DNA of 64,000 bases from Halorhabdus rudnickae (GTDB taxonomy: Archaea; Halobacteriota; Halobacteria; Halobacteriales; Haloarculaceae): contig NZ_CAAHFB010000001.1 of assembly GCF_900880625.1 (NCBI RefSeq), forward strand, positions 310,001 through 374,000, in the 5' to 3' direction. The notes beneath the pieces are model-generated. The model saw nothing but the letters and a program-made list of their open reading frames with translations. It did not search any database and had not been told where the DNA came from. Numbering within the stretch: position 1 is the first letter of the stretch; each line of letters opens with the position of its first letter. The position numbers were made by a program, and so were the translations under genes. This document shows, in pieces, positions 54,593-63,000 of this stretch.

Positions 54593-55975
54593 ATGGATAC
54601 GCCCATCGAGTTCGGCACTGACGGATGGCGAGCTACCCTCGACACTTTTAGCTCGCCGCGGGTCAAGATGGTCGCACAGGCCGTCGCAGACTACCTGCGC
54701 GAAGAGGCAGGCCGTGCCGGCGATACCATCGCCGTCGGCTACGACGCTCGCGAGTCCTCACCCGGCTTCGCCGAGGACATCGCAGAGGTGTTGGCGGCCA
54801 ACGGCTTCGATGTCCTGGTCCCCAAGCGGGACTGTCCGACGCCGGTGATCGCCTGGACGATTGTCGATCGGGATCTCGCCGGTGCGCTGATGCTTACTGC
54901 CAGTCACAACCCCCCGGAGTACAATGGCGTGAAGTTCATCCCCGAGGACGGCTCGCCGGCACTCCCAGCGGTGACTGAAGCGCTCGAAGATCGACTCCGG
55001 GAGCCCGACCAATTGCCGGAGGACGAACACGGCGAGATCAGGGAAGAAGACCTCTTCGAACCGTACTACGACCACGCGCTGGACCTGCTCAATCCGGACC
55101 TCGGAGATCTGACGGTCGTCTATGACGGCATGCACGGCAGCGGCCGGGGCGTGACCGACGACCTCCTAGAGCGGGCGGGTGCGACCGTCTACCGACGGCG
55201 CTGTGAGCGGGATCCGGCGTTCGGGGGGACGCCGCCGGAACCCTCCGCGGAGAACCTCGAAGGACTCGTCGCTGCCGTCGAAGAACGCGATGCCGACCTG
55301 GGCGTAGCTAACGACGGTGACGCCGACCGGATCGCCGTTGTGACGCCCGAACGTGGTTTTCTCGACGAGAACCTCTTTTTCGCTGCGATCTACGACTATC
55401 TACTGGAATCGGATTCTGGAACGGCAGTCCGGACCGTTTCGACGACGTTCCTGATCGACCGTATCGCCGAGGCTCACGGCGAGACCGTCCACGAAGTCCC
55501 GGTCGGGTTCAAGTGGATCGCCCAGGGCATGGCTGAGCACGACGCTCTGATGGGCGGCGAGGAGAGCGGGGGCTTCTCCATCCGCGGACACGTCCGCGAG
55601 AAGGACGGAGTCCTGATGGCGCTGGTCGCGGCGGTCGCAACGGCCCAGCGACCACTCGACGACCGGATAGACACGTTACTCGCCGATTTCGGCGAAATCC
55701 ACCAGGACCGTCGCAATCTGGACTGTCCCGATTCGGAGAAAGGCCGCGTCATCGGAGCGATCGGCGATCGGTTACCCGAATCGGTTGCGGGCGTCGATGT
55801 CGAGGGCGTCAACGACGCCGACGGGTTCAAGATATTGTTGGCCGACGGGTCCTGGTTGCTCGTCAGACCGAGCGGAACCGAGCCAAAACTGCGGATCTAC
55901 GCGGAAGCCGAGAGCAAACGGCGGACCGAAGCGCTACTTGAGGCCGGCGTCGATATCGTCGAGCCGATCATTTGA
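54593..55975 (+). CDS. Phosphoglucomutase/phosphomannomutase family enzyme
   Basis: 460 residues. All four domains' motifs are present: phosphoserine loop TASHNPPEYNGVKF, metal loop ANDGDADRIAVV, sugar loop GGEESGGFSIRG and phosphate loop RPSGTEPKLRIYAE. It interconverts hexose 1- and 6-phosphates for glycan synthesis. Which hexose cannot be read from the motifs. Start at ATG 54593 (MDTPIEFGTDGWRATL), where the family begins. Confidence 0.93.
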   Translation: MDTPIEFGTDGWRATLDTFSSPRVKMVAQAVADYLREEAGRAGDTIAVGYDARESSPGFAEDIAEVLAANGFDVLVPKRDCPTPVIAWTIVDRDLAGALMLTASHNPPEYNGVKFIPEDGSPALPAVTEALEDRLREPDQLPEDEHGEIREEDLFEPYYDHALDLLNPDLGDLTVVYDGMHGSGRGVTDDLLERAGATVYRRRCERDPAFGGTPPEPSAENLEGLVAAVEERDADLGVANDGDADRIAVVTPERGFLDENLFFAAIYDYLLESDSGTAVRTVSTTFLIDRIAEAHGETVHEVPVGFKWIAQGMAEHDALMGGEESGGFSIRGHVREKDGVLMALVAAVATAQRPLDDRIDTLLADFGEIHQDRRNLDCPDSEKGRVIGAIGDRLPESVAGVDVEGVNDADGFKILLADGSWLLVRPSGTEPKLRIYAEAESKRRTEALLEAGVDIVEPII

Positions 55976-56055
55976 GTGAGCCGGCCGGCACTGATCGCAC
56001 GGAGCAATCACCCCTGACAGGTCGGACGCTCAGTCAGAGATGTCGGATCGGGCGC

Positions 56056-56505
56056 TCAGTCGGCTCCGGCCGAAAGGTGTTCGCAGTGTTGTGCCTCCGC
56101 GTCGTAACAGTCTGGGCACTCCTCCCGACGCTCGACGTAACGGGTCAGTCGTGTGGCTACGTCGTCGCTCAGGGCGTGTTCGAGACGACAGGCTTCGTCG
56201 TGAAACCCCTCCGTCACGTCCAGTCCTTCGACCAGGAACCGTTCTATCAGACAGTGTTTGGCGAGTAGGTCGACGGCGCGTTCCTCGCCGTCGTCGGTGA
56301 GTGAGGCGCCACGTCGTTTCTCGTATTCGAGTAGGTTCTGGTCCTCCAGACGGGAGAGCATCTGAGTGACACTGGGTGGTGAGACGCCAAGTCGATCTGC
56401 AATGTCTCCTGTCCGGGCGGGGTCGCCGTCGCGCGAGAGGAGGTGGATTTCCTTGAGATACATCTCCACGCTCTCGCTGACCGGGGAGTCGCTGTGGTGG
56501 CTCAC
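56056..56505 (-). CDS. DtxR/MntR-type metal-dependent transcription regulator
   Basis: 149 residues. The N-terminal winged helix (YLKEIHLLSRDGDPARTGDIADRLGVSPPSVTQMLSRLEDQNLL) and dimerisation domain (AVDLLAKHCLIERFLVEGLD, DEACRLEHALSDDVATRL) are those of DtxR/SirR regulators; His and Glu in EACRLEHALS are metal ligands. The C-terminal CPDCYDAEAQHCEH adds more possible ligands. It probably controls iron or manganese genes. GTG start. No transporter of obvious target type is adjacent. Confidence 0.9.
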   Translation of the reverse strand: MSHHSDSPVSESVEMYLKEIHLLSRDGDPARTGDIADRLGVSPPSVTQMLSRLEDQNLLEYEKRRGASLTDDGEERAVDLLAKHCLIERFLVEGLDVTEGFHDEACRLEHALSDDVATRLTRYVERREECPDCYDAEAQHCEHLSAGAD

Positions 56506-56571
56506 TGTGCCCTTCGATTGGCGTGTCGACGTAAAATACTCCGGGGTCGGCCCCGGAGTCTGCTCGCTCGA

Positions 56572-56956
56572 TCAGTGCCCACCGCCGACCCGTGCCATTC
56601 TACCCGTTTCCAACCCGAGTGCCAGACCGACGTTGACGGCCGTCAGCCAGGTCCCAACAACAAACAGTCCTAGTGCGAGGCGGCGATTAGCCGAAACTGG
56701 CAGCGTCGGACTGATCCCGAGGGTCGCCGCCAGCGCCGTCAGCCCGCCGGCAGCACCCGACCAGCGTGCCGTCGCCCAGGCGTCGGCTCGCCCCGTTTGT
56801 GGGACCAGATCGTCTATCGAGGAACCCCATTCCGAGCGTCCAGAACAGGGCGGTCACACCGACGAACAGCGGATCAGCGACCAGCCACACGTATGTCCCG
56901 CCGCCGACTGTCACGCCGAGAGACAACCAAAGAGCCCACTGGAGCGGACGATCCAT
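56572..56956 (-). pseudogene. Frameshifted four-helix membrane protein gene
   Basis: From ATG 56956 one frame gives MDRPLQWALWLSLGVTVGGG, YVWLVADPLFVGV and ALFWTLGMGFL. Around 56822 membrane-protein coding continues in another frame: DDLVPQTGRADAWATARWSG, GLTALAATLGISPTLPVSAN, LGLFVVGTWLTAVNVGLALG, stopping at 56572. The span is 385 bases, three times 128 plus one, as expected for one extra base near GGTTCCTCGATAGACGATC. Four helices result if joined. Either a recent pseudogene or a sequencing error. Family unknown. Confidence 0.65.
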
Positions 56957-57075
56957 ACTCCTTGCTGGTGGACCCACCCAATAGTGGCTGTGGTCGAACG
57001 AGTTGTCGTGGTAGATCGGGTTGGTTAGATAGTACCCGACAGTCGTCGAGGGCTCGCTACCACAACGGAGCCGAG

Positions 57076-57255
57076 TCAGGCCCGCGTGGGGGCTTCGATC
57101 GGCTGTGGACGTACGGTCACTCGCCAGGAGTGACCACACGTTCCGTCCCTACACTCGTACTGTTTCATTCCGTCACTGGTGCCAGCGTGCTCCCCCGTCG
57201 CCCCACACTTCGGGCAGTAAGCCGCTGACCGGCCGGTTATGCTTGTATTCCCCAC
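57076..57255 (-). CDS. Small zinc-ribbon protein, GTG start
   Basis: 59 residues: AYCPKCGATGEHAGTSDGMK, QYECRDGTCGHSWRVTVRPQ. The CxxC...CxxxxC spacing is a zinc ribbon similar to those of transcription-factor-like proteins. No ATG is available, but a GTG at 57255 lies about 30 bases after GTTAATGAGA on the minus strand, the spacing of a leaderless promoter. The rest of the 57256-57493 gap holds this promoter and the metE promoter. Confidence 0.55.
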   Translation of the reverse strand: MGNTSITGRSAAYCPKCGATGEHAGTSDGMKQYECRDGTCGHSWRVTVRPQPIEAPTRA

Positions 57256-57447
57256 GGTTACCGATCACATAGAACAGATATCTCATTAACGTTTTGGTTC
57301 GTTGCCGTTTCCGTTTCGTTGCGTCCGCTACGCCAATAGCCCGCGGGACAAATCCCCTTGAATGGCCAAAACCGACAGTCGGTGGCGGCATATACCATCT
57401 ACCGGAAGTGCCTCCGGCTACCGGCTTGGAGATTACCCACGGGCATT

Positions 57448-57470
57448 TATTCGAATAGGAAATATTAAGC
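57448..57470 (+). promoter_or_regulatory. metE promoter with overlapping palindrome
   Basis: GAAATATTAAG (57459-57469) lies 25-35 bases before ATG 57494 as the TATA box. Immediately upstream 57448-57457 is the perfect palindrome TATTCGAATA, where TFB would bind. That position suits a repressor operator. A second short dyad, ACCGACAGTCGGT, is at 57371-57383. Confidence 0.45.
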
Positions 57471-57493
57471 CCCGTCATTACCTAGCCCTGCCA

Positions 57494-58486
57494 ATGCCAG
57501 AGGTAGTAGCGACCACGCCAGGACTGTACCCCCTGCCGAACTGGGCGAAAGACGACCTCGCGGACCTGAAAGGACACCAGCGAAGCGACCTCATTCGGGG
57601 CGACGAGAGCGGTGAGATCACCGCCGCGTACGATCGCGCTCGTGAGGACGTCCTCCAGACCCAGCAGTCGGCCGGGCTAGATCGGATCGTCGAGGGACAA
57701 CTCAGGTGGGACGACATGCTGGCTCACCCGCTGGCCGTCCACGACAACGTCGAGACGCGCGGGATCGTCCGCTATTACGACAACAACAATTTCTACCGTG
57801 AACCCGTTATTGAGGGCGAGCTAACGCCGGACGGTGACGTGGCGAGCGAACTCGACGCGGCCACCGAGGCGGTCGGGGACGGACTACAGGCCGTCCTGCC
57901 GGGACCGTATTCGCTCGCGGATCTCGCGACCGACGAACACTACGGCGACGACGCCGCACTGCTCGATGGTGTCGCCGACTTTCTCGCCGGCGAGGTCGAG
58001 ACGTTTCCCGATGTCGAGACGCTGTACCTGCTCGAGCCGTCGCTGGTGACCGAGCCGCCGGAAGACGGGACAGACGAGCGCGCCAGCGAGGCGATCGACG
58101 CTGTCGCGACTGCGATCGACGCCGACGTAGTCGTCCACACGTACTGGGGTGCTCTGGAGGAGAAGGTCCACGCCCATTTGCTCGACGCAAATATCGACGC
58201 TGTGGGCTACGACCTGGTGAGCGACCACGAACAGACGCTCTACAACGTCAACGAATACGGGACCAAAGACGAGGTCGCGCTCGGACTCGTCGACGGTCAG
58301 AACACGCTGGTGGAGACGCCGGCAGAGATCCGCGAGCGTATCGAGTGGTTCCTCGCGGAGACGGCCAACGACTTCGAGACGGTGTATGCAACGCCCAACA
58401 CCGAGTTGTTCTACCTGCCAGTGAACAAGTTCGAAGCCAAGATCGAATCGCTTGCCGAGGCCGCAAACGAGGAGGTGACAGCATGA
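57494..58486 (+). CDS. MetE-like protein, first gene of a two-gene methionine synthase operon
   Basis: 330 residues of the cobalamin-independent methionine synthase (UROD/MetE barrel) superfamily. PGLYPLPNWAKDDLADLKGHQ starts the barrel, followed by GPYSLADLATDEHYGDD and LYLLEPSLV. It lacks the full set of zinc-binding Cys/His residues seen in the next gene, so it may be a partner or a methyl-donor-binding subunit. The stop overlaps the next start (ATGA at 58483-58486). Start ATG 57494 fits the TATA box. Confidence 0.8.
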   Translation: MPEVVATTPGLYPLPNWAKDDLADLKGHQRSDLIRGDESGEITAAYDRAREDVLQTQQSAGLDRIVEGQLRWDDMLAHPLAVHDNVETRGIVRYYDNNNFYREPVIEGELTPDGDVASELDAATEAVGDGLQAVLPGPYSLADLATDEHYGDDAALLDGVADFLAGEVETFPDVETLYLLEPSLVTEPPEDGTDERASEAIDAVATAIDADVVVHTYWGALEEKVHAHLLDANIDAVGYDLVSDHEQTLYNVNEYGTKDEVALGLVDGQNTLVETPAEIRERIEWFLAETANDFETVYATPNTELFYLPVNKFEAKIESLAEAANEEVTA

Positions 58487-59535
58487 GCGACACGCGCGAG
58501 CAGTTCCGCCCGGACGACCACGGCAACGACCACTTCTTGTTGACGACCGTTGTCGGCTCCTCTCCAAAGCCCAAGTGGCACGACCGCGCCCGTGAACTCT
58601 TCGAGGACGAGACGGCCGACTTCGACGAAGAAGAGTGGGAAGAATCGAAGGACGACGCCGCCCGCCTCATCACCGATGAACACGAGCGTGCGGGACTGGA
58701 CGTCGTCACCGACGGCGAGATGCGCCGCAACGAGATGGTCGAATTCTTCGCCAAGCGCATCGACGGCTACGAGTTCAACGGCCGTGTGAAGGTCTGGGGG
58801 CACAACTACTTCGATAAGCCGAGCGTCGTCGACGAGGTCGACTACGGCGAGTCCTGGCTCGTCGACGAGTACGAGTTCACGAGCGATGTCGCCGAGACGC
58901 CCGTTAAAGTCCCCATCACGGGGCCATATACACTTGCGTCATGGAGTTTCAACGAAGTCTACGACTCTGAGGAGGAGCTGACGTACGCGCTGGCCGACCT
59001 CGTCAACGAGGAGATCGAGGCCCTCGTCGATGCCGGTGCGCGGTACATCCAGATCGACGAGCCGGCGCTGGCGACGACGCCAGACGACCACGCGATTGTC
59101 GGCGAAGCACTCGAACGCATTGCCGAGGACGTACCCGAGGACGTCCGACTCGGACTGCACGTCTGTTACGGCGACTACTCGCGGATCTATCCCGAGATCC
59201 TGGAGTTCCCCGTCGAGGAGTTCGACCTCGAACTCGCCAACGGCGACTTCGAGCAGATCGACGTGTTCAAAGAGCCCGAATTCACGAAAGATCTCGCGCT
59301 GGGCGTCGTCGACGTCCACGACGCCGAGGTCGAGTCCGTCGAACAGATCAAGGAGAACATCAAGAAAGGACTCGAAGTCGTCCCGCCCGAACGGCTGACC
59401 GTCTCGCCGGACTGCGGCGTCAAGCTGCTCCCCCGCGAGGTCGCCTACGAGAAGATGGCCAACCTCGTCGAGGCCGCCCGCGAGGTTGAGGCCGAACTCG
59501 ACGCGGGAACGATCGAGGTGCCGGCTCGCGAGTAA
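58483..59535 (+). CDS. Methionine synthase, archaeal MetE C-terminal type
   Basis: 350 residues. It makes methionine by transferring a methyl group to homocysteine. TTVVGSSPKP, VTDGEMRRNEMVEFF, VPITGPYTL and IQIDEPAL are family motifs. The zinc ligands appear in LHVCYGDYS (His, Cys) and SPDCGVKLL (Cys). It is a short single-barrel enzyme, unlike bacterial MetE of about 750 residues. Archaeal forms use methylated corrinoid proteins or methyl-folates as donor. Coupled to the preceding barrel protein. Confidence 0.88.
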   Translation: MSDTREQFRPDDHGNDHFLLTTVVGSSPKPKWHDRARELFEDETADFDEEEWEESKDDAARLITDEHERAGLDVVTDGEMRRNEMVEFFAKRIDGYEFNGRVKVWGHNYFDKPSVVDEVDYGESWLVDEYEFTSDVAETPVKVPITGPYTLASWSFNEVYDSEEELTYALADLVNEEIEALVDAGARYIQIDEPALATTPDDHAIVGEALERIAEDVPEDVRLGLHVCYGDYSRIYPEILEFPVEEFDLELANGDFEQIDVFKEPEFTKDLALGVVDVHDAEVESVEQIKENIKKGLEVVPPERLTVSPDCGVKLLPREVAYEKMANLVEAAREVEAELDAGTIEVPARE

Positions 59536-59550
59536 CGGTTCGGATCCTTA

Positions 59551-60021
59551 CTATTCGTCAACTGATTCGATCGCCTGTTTCCCGATTTCGACGACGTCAC
59601 TCGGCAGTCTGTCACTCGCCTGCGCTAGATCGGCCGGAGAGAACCATTCCCACGCCTCCGGTGGCGCCTCGCCGTCGCCGGGAGCGATCTCCCGACTCTC
59701 GACCTGGCCGTAGAAGATGAAGTCGACGTGCTGGTGACCCACCTCGCCGTCGTGGACGTTGATGTCTTCGAGAAGAAAGTGCTGTGGCTGTGGGATGCTC
59801 TCGGCGGTCGCCGAGGCGAGGTCTCCCCGGGGAGCAACGAGGTCCGGTTCGAGACCGAGTTCCTCACGCACTTCCCGTTTGGCGGCCACGTGTGGTAGCT
59901 CGTCGCGGTCGATGTGCCCGCCTGGCGGCAGCCACATCTCAAGTTTGTCGTGTTCGTGCAGTACCGTCTCGCCGTCGTGGACGACGTAGACTGTCGCGAC
60001 GGAGTGACGCGTCGTCTCCAT
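59551..60021 (-). CDS. Nudix hydrolase
   Basis: 156 residues. The Nudix box GHIDRDELPHVAAKREVREE continues to LGL and fits GX5EX7REUXEEXGU fully. It follows LPPG. These enzymes hydrolyse nucleoside diphosphates linked to other groups; substrate unknown. I prefer ATG 60021 (METTRHSVATVYVVHDG), although an in-frame ATG exists at 60051. It is convergent with the methionine synthase gene. Confidence 0.88.
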   Translation of the reverse strand: METTRHSVATVYVVHDGETVLHEHDKLEMWLPPGGHIDRDELPHVAAKREVREELGLEPDLVAPRGDLASATAESIPQPQHFLLEDINVHDGEVGHQHVDFIFYGQVESREIAPGDGEAPPEAWEWFSPADLAQASDRLPSDVVEIGKQAIESVDE

Positions 60022-60096
60022 GGGTGCCTTCGGGAATGCGGGAGAGTTCAACCTGCCGATCGGGCCAGCAACAGAGAAATCGAATTCGGCGGCGAA

Positions 60097-61068
60097 TCAG
60101 GCCGTTCTGATGCCTTCCTTGGCTTCCAGCAACTCGTGATAGCGGTTGCGGATTGTGACCTCGGAGATGTTCGCCACTTCGCTGACCTCGTTCTGGGTGA
60201 CTTTCTCGTTGGCCAGTAGCGAGGCGGCGTAGACGGCCGCGGCGGCCAGGCCGACGGGACTCTTCCCCGAGTGGACGCCCTCCTGTTTGGCGTTCTCCAG
60301 CAGGTCGCGGGCGTGGCGTTCGGCTTCTTCGCTGAGGTCGAGGTCCGAGGCGAAGCGAGGGACGTAACTGGCGGGATCTGCAGGCTTCACTTCCAGGCCA
60401 AGTTCACGGACGACGTAGCGATACGTCCGGGCAGTCTCGTCCTTTTCGACGCGGGACACGTTGTTGATTTCGTCGAGACTCCGCGGGTTGCCAGCCTGTC
60501 GGGCGGCCGCATAGAGGGAGGCCGTCGAGACGCCTTCGATGGAGCGACCGGGCAGGAGGTCTTCGTCGAGGGCGCGGCGATAGATGACGCTCGCGGTCTC
60601 GCGGACGTTTTCGGGGAGGCCAAGGGCGGAGGCCATGCGGTCGATTTCGCCGAGGGCCTGTTTGAGATTGCGTTCTTTGGAGTCACGCGTGCGGAAGCGT
60701 TCGTTCCAGGTACGCAATCGTTGCATTTTCTCGCGCTGTCGCGAGGACAGCGAGTTGCCGTAGGCGTCTTTGTCCTGCCAGCCGATATTGGTCGAGAGCC
60801 CCTTGTCGTGCATCATGTTGGTAGTGGGGGCACCGACGCGGCTCTTCTGGTCTTTCTCTTTGGCGTCGAAAGCGCGCCACTCCGGGCCGGGGTCGATTTC
60901 GTCTTCTTCGACGACCAGGCCACACTCGCTACAGACCGTCTCGCCCCGCTCGGAGTCCGATTGCAATGTTCCGCCACACTCCGGACAGACGTGGGTCTCG
61001 GTCTGTTCGTTCTCGCTGGTCTCTTGCTGAGTCGCTCGTTCGTGACTTCTGAGGGTCGTATCTGACAT
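60097..61068 (-). CDS. tfb: Transcription initiation factor TFIIB
   Basis: 323 residues. The N-terminal zinc ribbon is VCPECGGTLQSD...TVCSECGLVVEEDEID, then the B-finger/linker (GPEWRAFDAKEKDQKSRVG) and two cyclin-fold repeats (RETASVIYRRALDEDLLPGR and HARDLLENAKQEGVHSGKSP). It recruits RNA polymerase to TBP-bound promoters. Haloarchaea carry many TFB paralogues, so its regulon may be specialised. Start ATG 61068. The divergent gap to gatC contains a hairpin and a palindrome. Confidence 0.96.
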   Translation of the reverse strand: MSDTTLRSHERATQQETSENEQTETHVCPECGGTLQSDSERGETVCSECGLVVEEDEIDPGPEWRAFDAKEKDQKSRVGAPTTNMMHDKGLSTNIGWQDKDAYGNSLSSRQREKMQRLRTWNERFRTRDSKERNLKQALGEIDRMASALGLPENVRETASVIYRRALDEDLLPGRSIEGVSTASLYAAARQAGNPRSLDEINNVSRVEKDETARTYRYVVRELGLEVKPADPASYVPRFASDLDLSEEAERHARDLLENAKQEGVHSGKSPVGLAAAAVYAASLLANEKVTQNEVSEVANISEVTIRNRYHELLEAKEGIRTA

Positions 61069-61118
61069 TTGTCGAGTACGTAACGGGCAGGATGCCCGAA
61101 GAACGGTTTCGCTCAACC

Positions 61119-61148
61119 TTCTGTTGTCACCAACAGAATTTAAATTCT
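61119..61148. promoter_or_regulatory. Hairpin plus AT palindrome between divergent tfb and gatC
   Basis: A perfect 8-bp inverted repeat with a 4-base loop (TTCTGTTG 61119-61126, CAACAGAA 61131-61138) overlaps a perfect 14-bp palindrome AGAATTTAAATTCT (61135-61148). The TTTAAAT core can act as a TATA box in either direction, for tfb (about 70 bases away) and gatC (about 95 bases). The hairpin would be a good operator. Confidence 0.6.
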
Positions 61149-61240
61149 TTGGTCGGCCAAAACCGGCATCCATCTCCGGATTTCCGATGGGTTACCGGGC
61201 TTTCGAAACCCTTAGTGGCAGTGGTACCCAGCGGATGGAC

Positions 61241-61519
61241 ATGAGCGAATCGGTCGTCGATCCCGATGAGGTCGAACACGTCGCGGACCTCGCACGGGTG
61301 AACTTGAACGACGAGGAACGTGAGCGCTTCAGCGAGCAGTTCGCTGATATTCTCTCGTACTTCGAGACGCTCGATGCGGTTCCCGAAGTCGAGCCGGAGG
61401 CTGAACTGACCAACGTCATGCGTCCGGACGAGGTTGAAGCGAGCCTCGATCAGGACGCGGCCCTCGAGAACGCACCCGAGAGCGAGGACGGCTTCTTCAA
61501 GGGTCCACGCGTCTCATGA
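61241..61519 (+). CDS. gatC: Asp/Glu-tRNA amidotransferase subunit C
   Basis: 92 residues. GatC stabilises GatA within the GatCAB complex that converts misacylated Asp-tRNA(Asn) or Glu-tRNA(Gln) to Asn/Gln-tRNA. Typical patterns are EVEHVADLARVNLNDEERERF, FADILSYFETLDAV and VMRPDEVE. Starts at ATG 61241 or 61235. Its stop overlaps the gatA start (ATGA). Confidence 0.92.
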   Translation: MSESVVDPDEVEHVADLARVNLNDEERERFSEQFADILSYFETLDAVPEVEPEAELTNVMRPDEVEASLDQDAALENAPESEDGFFKGPRVS

Positions 61520-62820
61520 GTCACAACGTCTACATCACCGAAGAGACGATCGAGGGCAGGGATGAGGGCCCGCTGGCGGGCCGGACGGTCGCCGTCAAGG
61601 ACAACATCTCGACGGACGGCGTGCGCACGACTGCCGGCTCGGCCATGCTCGCCGAGTACGTCCCACCGTACGACGCAACGGTCGTCAAACGCCTGAAGGA
61701 AGCCGGTGGGACGATCCCGGGCAAGACCAACATGGACGAGTTCGGGATGGGAACGACGACGGAGACCTCGCACTTCGGGCCGACCGAGAACCCCGCCGCC
61801 GAGGGGCACGTTCCCGGTGGCTCTTCGGGTGGCTCGGCAGCCGCCGTCGCCGCTGGCGAAGCCGACCTCGCACTCGGCAGCGATACGGGTGGCTCAGTCC
61901 GGTGTCCGGCCGCATTCTGTGGCGTCGTTGGGATCAAACCAACCTACGGACTCGTCTCCCGGTACGGCCTGATCGCCTACGCCAACTCTTTAGAGCAGAT
62001 CGGCCCGATTGCACCGACGGTCGAAGAAGCCGCGGAGCTTCTCGAAGTCATCGCGGCCCCCGACGATCGAGATGCGACGACGCGTGAGGCCCACGCGGAG
62101 GTCGGCGGTTCGGAACCCGAGGACATGCGCGAATACGCTTTCGCCGACGCCGCGGACGGCAACATCGAGGGTCTGGAGATCGGGATTCCCACCGAACTGC
62201 TCGACGGTGCGGACGAAGAAGTGGTCGAAACATTCTGGGATGCCATCGACGAACTGGAAGCGGCGGGTGCGAGTCATCACGAGGTCGACCTCCCGTCGGT
62301 CGAACACGCCGTCGAGGCCTACTACGTCATCGCGATGAGCGAGGCCTCCTCGAACCTCGCGCGGTTCGACGGCGTGCGCTACGGCCCGACGCCGGAATAC
62401 GAGGGTAACTGGAACGAGGAGTACGCAGCTATCCGCGAGGAAGGGTTCGGTGAGGAGGTCAAACGCCGGATCCTGCTGGGCACCTATGCCCTCTCGGCCG
62501 GATACCACGACAAATACTACAAGAAAGCCCAAGACGCCCGGGCGTGGGTCAAGCAAGACTTCGATTCGGCCCTTTCGGAGGCGGACGTATTGGCATCGCC
62601 GACGATGCCAGTCCCACCGATGGAGCGCGGCGAGAGCTTGGACGATCCCCTCACGATGTACCTCGCCGACGCAAACACGACGCCGGTCAACCTCGCGAAC
62701 CTGCCCGCCATCTCGGTGCCTGCGGGAGAAACGAGCGCTGGGCTGCCAGTTGGCCTCCAGTTGATCGGTCCCGCCTTCGGCGAGCGGACGATCATCCGGG
62801 CAGCCAGCACGCTGTCGTAG
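61516..62820 (+). CDS. gatA: Asp/Glu-tRNA amidotransferase subunit A
   Basis: Amidase that releases ammonia from glutamine for tRNA-dependent amidation. 434 residues. The Ser-Ser-Lys triad is visible: Lys in TVAVKDNISTDG and serines in VPGGSSGGSAAAVAAGEAD and LGSDTGGSVRCPAAF. The sequence ends GERTIIRAASTLS, and a diverged second copy of this 3' end lies at 62946-62986, so the true ancestral end may have moved. gatB is not in the window. Confidence 0.95.
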   Translation: MSHNVYITEETIEGRDEGPLAGRTVAVKDNISTDGVRTTAGSAMLAEYVPPYDATVVKRLKEAGGTIPGKTNMDEFGMGTTTETSHFGPTENPAAEGHVPGGSSGGSAAAVAAGEADLALGSDTGGSVRCPAAFCGVVGIKPTYGLVSRYGLIAYANSLEQIGPIAPTVEEAAELLEVIAAPDDRDATTREAHAEVGGSEPEDMREYAFADAADGNIEGLEIGIPTELLDGADEEVVETFWDAIDELEAAGASHHEVDLPSVEHAVEAYYVIAMSEASSNLARFDGVRYGPTPEYEGNWNEEYAAIREEGFGEEVKRRILLGTYALSAGYHDKYYKKAQDARAWVKQDFDSALSEADVLASPTMPVPPMERGESLDDPLTMYLADANTTPVNLANLPAISVPAGETSAGLPVGLQLIGPAFGERTIIRAASTLS

Positions 62821-62980
62821 TACTTCGAGTGAGCGGAGCGAGACGTGACAGACCGAGCGTCTCAGAAACGCGAACGGGTGGTTTTTCGTCCAGGTTTTTG
62901 CGTGAGTGGTCCGCTACGGGGACCCGAACGGAAAAAGGTGGTCGCGCGAGCGGACGATCATTCGGGTGGCCAGCGCGCTG
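62780..62980. repeat. Duplicated gatA 3' end flanking a GAGCGA-type repeat unit
   Basis: The 35 bases at 62780-62814 recur at 62946-62980 with 31 identities. The second copy would read RERTIIRVASALD plus stop. The 131 bases between contain GCGAGAC...GTCTCAGAAACGCGAACGG, structurally the same as the repeat units after map. This resembles insertion of a repeat element with duplication of its target. Confidence 0.7.
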
Positions 62981-63000
62981 GACTGATCGAACGCCGACTG

